Assembly (NCBI GenBank): GCA_018065965.1
Contig: JAGHSH010000011.1
Location: 1 to 9,587, forward strand
Reading direction: 5' to 3'
Origin: Candidatus Apopatocola equi
GTDB taxonomy: Bacteria > Bacillota > Clostridia > Oscillospirales > Oscillospiraceae
DNA length: 9,587 bases
This document shows, piece after piece, positions 5,803 through 9,587 of this stretch. The notes beneath the pieces were generated by a model. The model saw nothing but the letters and a program-made list of their open reading frames with translations, ran no database searches and was not told the origin of the DNA. A program made the position numbers and the translations under genes. How positions within the stretch are numbered: position 1 is the stretch's first letter; every line of letters starts with the position of its first letter.

Positions 5803-7176
5803 TCACTTCATCTCGCTGCGCAGCAGCTCGATCTGTTTCTCCACATTCTCTACGCTGGTGCCGCCCAGAGAGGAGCGGAGCTGCACACAGGTCATCAGGT
5901 CGATGGCCTTGTACACATCCTCGTCCACCAGCTCGCTCCAGCTGCGGTACTGCTCCAGACTGACCTCCTCCAGCACGGTATCGTGGGCAATGCACCAGGC
6001 CACCGCCTCGCCGGAGAGCTTGTAGGCGCTGCGGAAGGGCATCCCCTTATTCACCAGATAGTCCGCCACATCCGTGGCGTTGATGAAGCCCTTCTGGGCC
6101 GCCCGCTTCATGTTGCCGGTGCGCGCCTTCATGGAAGCGATCATGCCGTCAAAGACCTGCAGGCACATCTTCACGGTATCGATGGCGTCGAAGAGCCCCT
6201 CCTTGTCCTCCTGCATATCCTTGTTGTAGGCCAGCGGCAGACCCTTGAGGGTGGTAAGCAGACCCATCAGATCGCCGTAGACCCGGCCGGTCTTGCCCCG
6301 CACCAGCTCGGCCATGTCGGGGTTCTTCTTCTGGGGCATGATGGAGGAGCCGGTGGTGAAGCTGTCGGAGAGCTCCACAAAGCCGAACTCCCAGCTGCTC
6401 CAGAGGATGACCTCCTCGCTGAAGCGGCTCAGATGCATCATGAGAATGGCAAGGTCGCTGAGCAGCTCCACGGCGAAGTCCCGGTCGGACACGCCGTCCA
6501 GAGAATTCATGCACACGCCGTCAAAATCCATGAGCTGCGCCTCGTAGACCCGGTCGGTGTCATAGGTGGTGCCCGCCAGCGCACAGCAGCCGATGGGCGA
6601 GAGATTCATGCGGAAGCGGCAGTCGGCGAGCCGCTGCACATCCCGCCGCAGCATCCAGGCATAGGCCAGCAGATAATGGCCGAAGGTCACCGGCTGCGCC
6701 CGCTGCAGATGCGTGTAGCCGGGCATGATGGCGGCCTTGTATTCCTCGGCCTTGTCCACCACGGTCTTGATGAGCGAGCGGACGAGGGCGGTGATGCCGT
6801 CGATCTCGCTGCGCAGATAGAGCCGGATGTCCAGCGCCACCTGATCGTTGCGGGAGCGGGCGGTGTGCAGGCGCTTGCCCACCTCGCCCTTCCGCTCGGT
6901 GAGCACCTGCTCCACGAACATATGGATATCCTCCGCGCTCATGTCGAACTCCAGCTTCCCGCTCTCCAGATCGGCAAGAATGTCCAGCAGTCCTTCGGTT
7001 AACTCCTCTTTATCCTGCTCGGTGATGATGCCCTGCTTCGCCATCATGGCGGCGTGGGCGATGCTGCCCTGAATGTCCTGCCGGAACATACGGCAGTCGA
7101 AATGAATGGAGGAATTGAAATCGTCGCAGAGCGTATCGGTGTCGCCGGAGGTGCGCCCGGCCCACATTTTTGCCAT
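5803..7176 (-). CDS. argH: Argininosuccinate lyase
   Basis: A 457-residue enzyme of the fumarase/aspartase superfamily that splits argininosuccinate into arginine and fumarate, the last step of arginine synthesis; it is active as a tetramer. Key signatures are ARSRNDQVALD (106-116), YTHLQRAQP (154-162) with the catalytic His region, and the family signature GSSIMPQKKNPD (276-287), whose second serine is the catalytic base. The length is normal. The start chosen is the ATG of MAKMWAGR, 8 bases after AAAGGAG; a GTG 33 bases upstream would add 11 residues but lies inside an intercistronic hairpin and has no ribosome site. The gene follows argG after 79 bases and leads directly into argF. Confidence 0.96.
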   Translation of the reverse strand: MAKMWAGRTSGDTDTLCDDFNSSIHFDCRMFRQDIQGSIAHAAMMAKQGIITEQDKEELTEGLLDILADLESGKLEFDMSAEDIHMFVEQVLTERKGEVGKRLHTARSRNDQVALDIRLYLRSEIDGITALVRSLIKTVVDKAEEYKAAIMPGYTHLQRAQPVTFGHYLLAYAWMLRRDVQRLADCRFRMNLSPIGCCALAGTTYDTDRVYEAQLMDFDGVCMNSLDGVSDRDFAVELLSDLAILMMHLSRFSEEVILWSSWEFGFVELSDSFTTGSSIMPQKKNPDMAELVRGKTGRVYGDLMGLLTTLKGLPLAYNKDMQEDKEGLFDAIDTVKMCLQVFDGMIASMKARTGNMKRAAQKGFINATDVADYLVNKGMPFRSAYKLSGEAVAWCIAHDTVLEEVSLEQYRSWSELVDEDVYKAIDLMTCVQLRSSLGGTSVENVEKQIELLRSEMK

Positions 7177-7184
7177 TTTTTCTT

Positions 7185-7190
7185 CTCCTT
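7185..7190 (-). promoter_or_regulatory. Ribosome binding site that fixes the argH start
   Basis: AAGGAG on the - strand, 8 bases before the ATG at 7174-7176, selects this start over the upstream in-frame GTG at 7207-7209. Confidence 0.8.
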
Positions 7191-7205
7191 TATTACGCAA
7201 AATCA

Positions 7206-7230
7206 GCACGGGAGGAAAATCCCCCCGTGC
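7206..7230 (-). terminator. Intercistronic hairpin between argG and argH (partial terminator or processing site)
   Basis: GCACGGGAGG (7206-7215) and CCCCCCGTGC (7221-7230) pair over 10 positions with a single mismatch around a 5-base loop. On the transcribed strand the stem is followed by TGATTTTGCG, a short broken U-tract. A smaller 5-base-pair stem (7232-7245) lies between it and the argG stop. The argH ribosome site follows 16 bases later, so the element may reduce read-through or set mRNA stability between argG and argH; it is too weak to call a full terminator. Confidence 0.5.
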
Positions 7231-7255
7231 GGATTCGTCTGAATCGAAAAATGAT

Positions 7256-8473
7256 TTACTTCTTGCCGTCCACCATGGCCTGCACGGCGATGGGCAGACC
7301 GTAGAGGTTGATGAAGCCGGCAGCCTGTGCCTGATCGTAATCAGACTCGCCGAAGGTGGCGATGGACTCGCTGTAGAGGGAGTTGGGGCTCCACACGCCG
7401 GCCTTGATGATGTTGCCCTTGTAGAGCTTCAGCTTCACAGTGCCGGTAACCTTCTCCTGGGTCTTGTCCACGAAGGCGCTGAGAGCCTCGCGCAGGGGGG
7501 TGAACCACTGGCCGTTGTACACCAGCTCGGCGAAGGTGATGGAGAGCTTCTGCTTCTCGTGCATGGTCATCTTGTCGAGGGTGATGGTCTCCAGCGTTTC
7601 ATGAGCCTTGTAGAGGATGGAGCCGCCCGGAGTCTCGTACACGCCGCGGCACTTCATGCCCACCAGACGGTTCTCCACGATGTCCAGCAGACCGATGCCG
7701 TTCTCGCCGCCGACCTTGTTGAGCTTGAGGATGATATCCTTGGCGGACATCTTCTCGCCGTCGAGAGCCACGGGCACGCCCTTTTCAAAGTCGATGGTCA
7801 CGTAGGCAGGCGTGTCGGGGGCATTGACGGGAGAAACGCCCATCTCCAGGAAACCTTCCTTCTCATACTGGGGCTCGTTGCCCGGATCCTCCAGATCCAG
7901 ACCCTCATGGCTCAGGTGCCACAGGTTCTTGTCCTTGGAGTAGTTGGTCTCGCGGTTGATGCGCAGGGGCACGTTGTGAGCCTCGGCATAATCGATCTCC
8001 TCGTCGCGGGACTTGATATCCCACTCACGCCAGGGAGCGATGATGGGCATGGAGGGAGCAAAGTGCTTCACCGCCAGCTCAAAACGCACCTGATCGTTGC
8101 CCTTGCCGGTGCAGCCGTGGGCGATGGCGTCCGCGCCCTCCTGCAGGGCGATCTCCACCAGACCCTTGGCAATGCAGGGACGGGCATGGCTGGTGCCCAG
8201 CAGATAATCCTCGTAGATGGCGCCGGCCTTCATGGTGGGGATGATGTAGTTGTCCACATAGTCATCCTGCAGGTGCATCACGTAGAGCTTGCTGGCGCCG
8301 GTCTTGAGAGCCTTCTCCTCCAGCCCCTCCAGCTCATCGCCCTGACCTACGTCACCGGCCACGGCAATGACCTCGCAGTTGTTATAATTTTCCTTCAGTC
8401 AGGGGATAATAACGGAGGTATCCAGACCGCCGCTGTAGGCCAGTACGACCTTTTTGATCTTTTCTTTATTCAT
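7256..8473 (-). pseudogene. argG: Argininosuccinate synthase, interrupted by one in-frame TGA
   Basis: Argininosuccinate synthase joins citrulline and aspartate using ATP. From the ATG at 8471-8473, which has GGGAGG 9 bases upstream and a strong promoter, the frame reads MNKEKIKKVVLAYSGGLDTS, containing the ATP pyrophosphate loop SGGLDTS. It then reads VIIP, TGA (codon 25, 8399-8401), LKENYN and on without any shift to TAA at 7256-7258. Ignoring the TGA, the product is 405 residues, the normal length, and carries the second signature GCTGKGNDQVRFE (about 120-132). ArgG proteins usually have SVIIPWLKE here, so TGA replaces a conserved Trp (TGG to TGA). Six other genes in the window end in TGA and their tryptophans are TGG, so the standard code applies. 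The uninterrupted part could start at a GTG (8360-8362, GAGG 8 bases upstream) giving 368 residues, but it would lack the ATP loop. This is a true nonsense mutation, a read-through site or a base error; the sequence alone cannot decide. Confidence 0.9.
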
Positions 8474-8482
8474 AATATGAGT

Positions 8483-8488
8483 CCTCCC
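8483..8488 (-). promoter_or_regulatory. Ribosome binding site of argG
   Basis: GGGAGG on the - strand precedes the ATG at 8471-8473 by 9 bases. It supports a full-length argG start upstream of the internal TGA rather than the shorter GTG start. Confidence 0.8.
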
Positions 8489-8489
8489 A

Positions 8490-8512
8490 TGAATTTTTAT
8501 GAATGAATAATA
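8490..8512 (-). promoter_or_regulatory. TGAAT half-sites over the argG transcription start (candidate ArgR/AhrC operator)
   Basis: Three TGAAT half-sites lie on the + strand at 8490-8494, 8500-8504 and 8504-8508, covering the -10 box and the transcription start; a fourth is at 8554-8558. ArgR boxes are built of TGAAT and ATTCA half-sites facing each other within 18 bases. Here the half-sites are all in the same direction, so the match to a classical box is incomplete. Location in front of an arginine operon makes ArgR control a reasonable inference. Confidence 0.4.
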
Positions 8513-8535
8513 GGACATTCCCGGAAAAAAGTCAA
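8507..8535 (-). promoter_or_regulatory. Strong sigma-A-type promoter of the arg-lysA operon
   Basis: The -35 box TTGACT (8535-8530) matches 5 of 6 and the -10 box TATTAT (8512-8507) 5 of 6, with an ideal 17-base spacer. The start would be near 8500, leaving a leader of about 27 bases, too short for a T-box or riboswitch; control would therefore be by a repressor at the promoter. Confidence 0.85.
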
Positions 8536-8538
8536 GGT

Positions 8539-8567
8539 TTTATGCGTATAAAATGAATTTTCGTCAA
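8539..8567 (-). promoter_or_regulatory. Possible second upstream promoter
   Basis: TTGACG (8567-8562) and CATAAA (8544-8539) lie 17 bases apart, matching 5 of 6 and 4 of 6. If used, it would fire about 30 bases upstream of the main argG promoter. A TGAAT half-site (8554-8558) lies in its spacer. The -10 box is poor, so this is tentative. Confidence 0.3.
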
Positions 8568-8606
8568 AATGCCGACCCGGCCGGGCCGACGGGCGCATTT
8601 TTTATG
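8566..8606. terminator. GC-rich hairpin flanked by A and T runs
   Basis: GCCGACCC (8571-8578) and GGGCCGAC (8583-8590) form a stem (two G-U pairs on one strand) around GGCC, flanked by AAAAT and ATTTTTT that can also pair around a short bulge. It lies just upstream of the possible second promoter and behind the stronger terminator at 8622-8653. It may be a back-up terminator insulating the arg promoter from the SH3b gene; the longer T-run is actually on the + strand. Confidence 0.45.
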
Positions 8607-8654
8607 GGAAAAGAGCAAAAGAAGCCGCTCCCACACTGCGGCGGGAGCGGCTTT
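8606..8654 (-). terminator. Rho-independent terminator of the SH3b gene
   Basis: AAGCCGCTCCC (8622-8632) and GGGAGCGGCTT (8643-8653) form a perfect 11-base-pair stem with a 10-base loop. On the - strand it is followed by CTTTTGCTCTTTT. It begins about 20 bases after the stop of the SH3b protein gene. Confidence 0.9.
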
Positions 8655-8673
8655 GATGAATACAGATGAATGT

Positions 8674-9587
8674 TCAGCGGAGCACAAGGGTCTGGGAGGC
8701 AGTGACCTTTTCGATCTCCTGCCCGGAATAGGTACCCTTGAAGGTCCAGCTGACGCTGACGGGCACGCTGCCGGGGCTCACCTTCACGCTCTGGCTGCCC
8801 AGAGGCGTTTCCGTCACGGTGTTGTCGCTCAGGGAGATGGCGGGCGCGGTCTTGTTGAAGGTATCGTTGCCCACCCGGAAGCAGAGGTTGTCGGCATACT
8901 GGGCGGCGGTGAGGGGGCCGGAGAGAAGCACAGCAGAGAGGTTCAGGGTCAGAGAGCCGTCGGAGTTGTGTACGGTGTTCCAGCGGACAAGGACGTTCAG
9001 CGCCACGCCGGTGTCGGACTTGAACTCGCCGCTCTCCGCCACGCTGCCGAGGGTGGAGGCAGGCGCTGCGGCGTTCTCGCTGCTTTCACTCACTGCACCC
9101 TCAGGGGCAGCAGTGGTCACGAATTCGGAGCTCACAAAGTAGCCCACGGATTCAAAGAGCACCCGGCTCCAGCCGTTTTCGGTGGTGCCGGTGCGCTGCA
9201 GCTTCGTGTCCTTGTTGATGGACACGGCCACATCGTATTCCTTGCCGGGGCCCCGGCGCAGGTTCGCGCCGTCGGTGGTATAGACCACATCGTTGCAGGG
9301 GGTCACGGTGAAGCCGCTCTCCTCGGGGGCTGTGGAAACGGGGGTGCCGGGCTCGGCGGAAACGGCGGGGGCGGCCAGCGCGGGATCGGTCCGGCTCACA
9401 TAGGCCTCGCTGACATAACCCTCGCTCTCCTCATATTTCACATGGACCCAGCCGCCGGAGGGGAAGTCCAGACGGCGGATCTTCGCATCCTTGGGAATGA
9501 CCAGCAGGATCTCGGCGTTGCCGTCTGCGGTGCGGCGCAGATTCAGATCGCTGGTGACCCACAGCTCGATCTCTGCGGGCTCGGGCG
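8674..9587 (-). CDS. SH3b-domain protein with C-terminal beta-rich region (5' end outside window)
   Basis: The frame stays open from the right edge (first full codon at 9585) to TGA at 8674-8676, giving 303 residues; the start lies outside the window. Reading only from an internal GTG at 9439-9441 would cut the first SH3b domain in half. Two bacterial SH3 domains are visible. The first spans about residues 6-63, with ELWVTSDLNLRRTADG, GGWVHVKY and GYVSEAYV; the second spans about 97-155, with NLRRGPGKEYD, NGWSRVLF and GYFVSSEFV. They are joined by a Pro/Ala/Ser/Thr linker. After a second Ser/Ala-rich linker comes about 125 residues, predicted beta-rich, with no cysteine pair and no catalytic motif I recognise. 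SH3b domains usually bind cell-wall peptides, so an exported wall-associated protein is likely, and a signal peptide or another domain may lie upstream. It has its own terminator and no evident link to the arg genes. Confidence 0.85.
   Translation of the reverse strand, partial: PEPAEIELWVTSDLNLRRTADGNAEILLVIPKDAKIRRLDFPSGGWVHVKYEESEGYVSEAYVSRTDPALAAPAVSAEPGTPVSTAPEESGFTVTPCNDVVYTTDGANLRRGPGKEYDVAVSINKDTKLQRTGTTENGWSRVLFESVGYFVSSEFVTTAAPEGAVSESSENAAAPASTLGSVAESGEFKSDTGVALNVLVRWNTVHNSDGSLTLNLSAVLLSGPLTAAQYADNLCFRVGNDTFNKTAPAISLSDNTVTETPLGSQSVKVSPGSVPVSVSWTFKGTYSGQEIEKVTASQTLVLR

Noticed and set aside
7177..7209. GTG start adding 11 residues to argH
   Set aside because: The GTG is inside a hairpin and lacks a ribosome site, while the ATG at 7174-7176 has AAAGGAG at ideal spacing and begins with the family-like MAKMWAGR.
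8399..8401. UGA in argG as a selenocysteine codon
   Set aside because: The position is a conserved Trp, not a Cys/Sec site, and the bases just downstream are AT-rich with no obvious SECIS-like stem.
7106..8506. Long + strand open frame of 466 codons
   Set aside because: It is antisense to argG and the start of argH, both of which have clear family signatures; composition and lack of a ribosome site fit a shadow frame.
8474..8673. Arginine-responsive T-box or leader peptide upstream of argG
   Set aside because: The predicted leader is only about 27 bases and the hairpins lie upstream of the promoter rather than in the transcript.
1..9587. Genetic code with TGA as tryptophan
   Set aside because: Six genes in the window end in TGA at their expected family lengths and use TGG for Trp; only argG has an internal TGA.

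Overview
The window looks like chromosomal DNA from a fairly GC-rich anaerobic Firmicute, perhaps a gut Oscillospiraceae-type clostridium; this placement is an inference. The basis is strong GGAGG-type ribosome binding sites, AT-rich sigma-A-like promoters in a GC-rich background, a clostridial-type polar amino acid ABC transporter with a lipoprotein binding subunit, a surface protein with a PTPE-repeat stalk, and an SH3b-domain protein. No mobile element, RNA gene, riboswitch or CRISPR array is visible.

Layout: on the + strand there is only the 3' end of a surface protein (to 247). A bidirectional terminator (265-304) separates it from everything else, which lies on the - strand. Read in the direction of transcription, the - strand holds: the 3' part of an SH3b protein (9587-8674) with its own terminator; a 200-base regulatory region with one very good promoter and one possible promoter; argG-argH-argF-lysA (8473-3493) with short gaps; a 136-base region with a promoter, a palindrome and a possible terminator; and a second operon encoding an amino acid binding lipoprotein, a permease, an ATPase and a two-cysteine epimerase (3356-308).

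How the genes work together: ArgF, ArgG and ArgH are the last three steps of arginine synthesis (ornithine to citrulline to argininosuccinate to arginine), and LysA is the last step of lysine synthesis. The transporter next door imports a polar amino acid. The epimerase at its end resembles CntK, the staphylopine-pathway histidine racemase, more than ordinary DapF, so the operon may handle an amino acid that is racemised after import or before further use.

The most striking points are: (1) argG carries an in-frame TGA exactly where a conserved tryptophan is expected, separating the ATP-binding loop from the rest of the enzyme; (2) the CntK-like racemase sits in a transporter operon with no nicotianamine synthase-like or opine dehydrogenase gene in the window; (3) ArgF has HDLP in place of the usual HCLP motif; (4) a perfect 14-base palindrome overlaps the transporter promoter.
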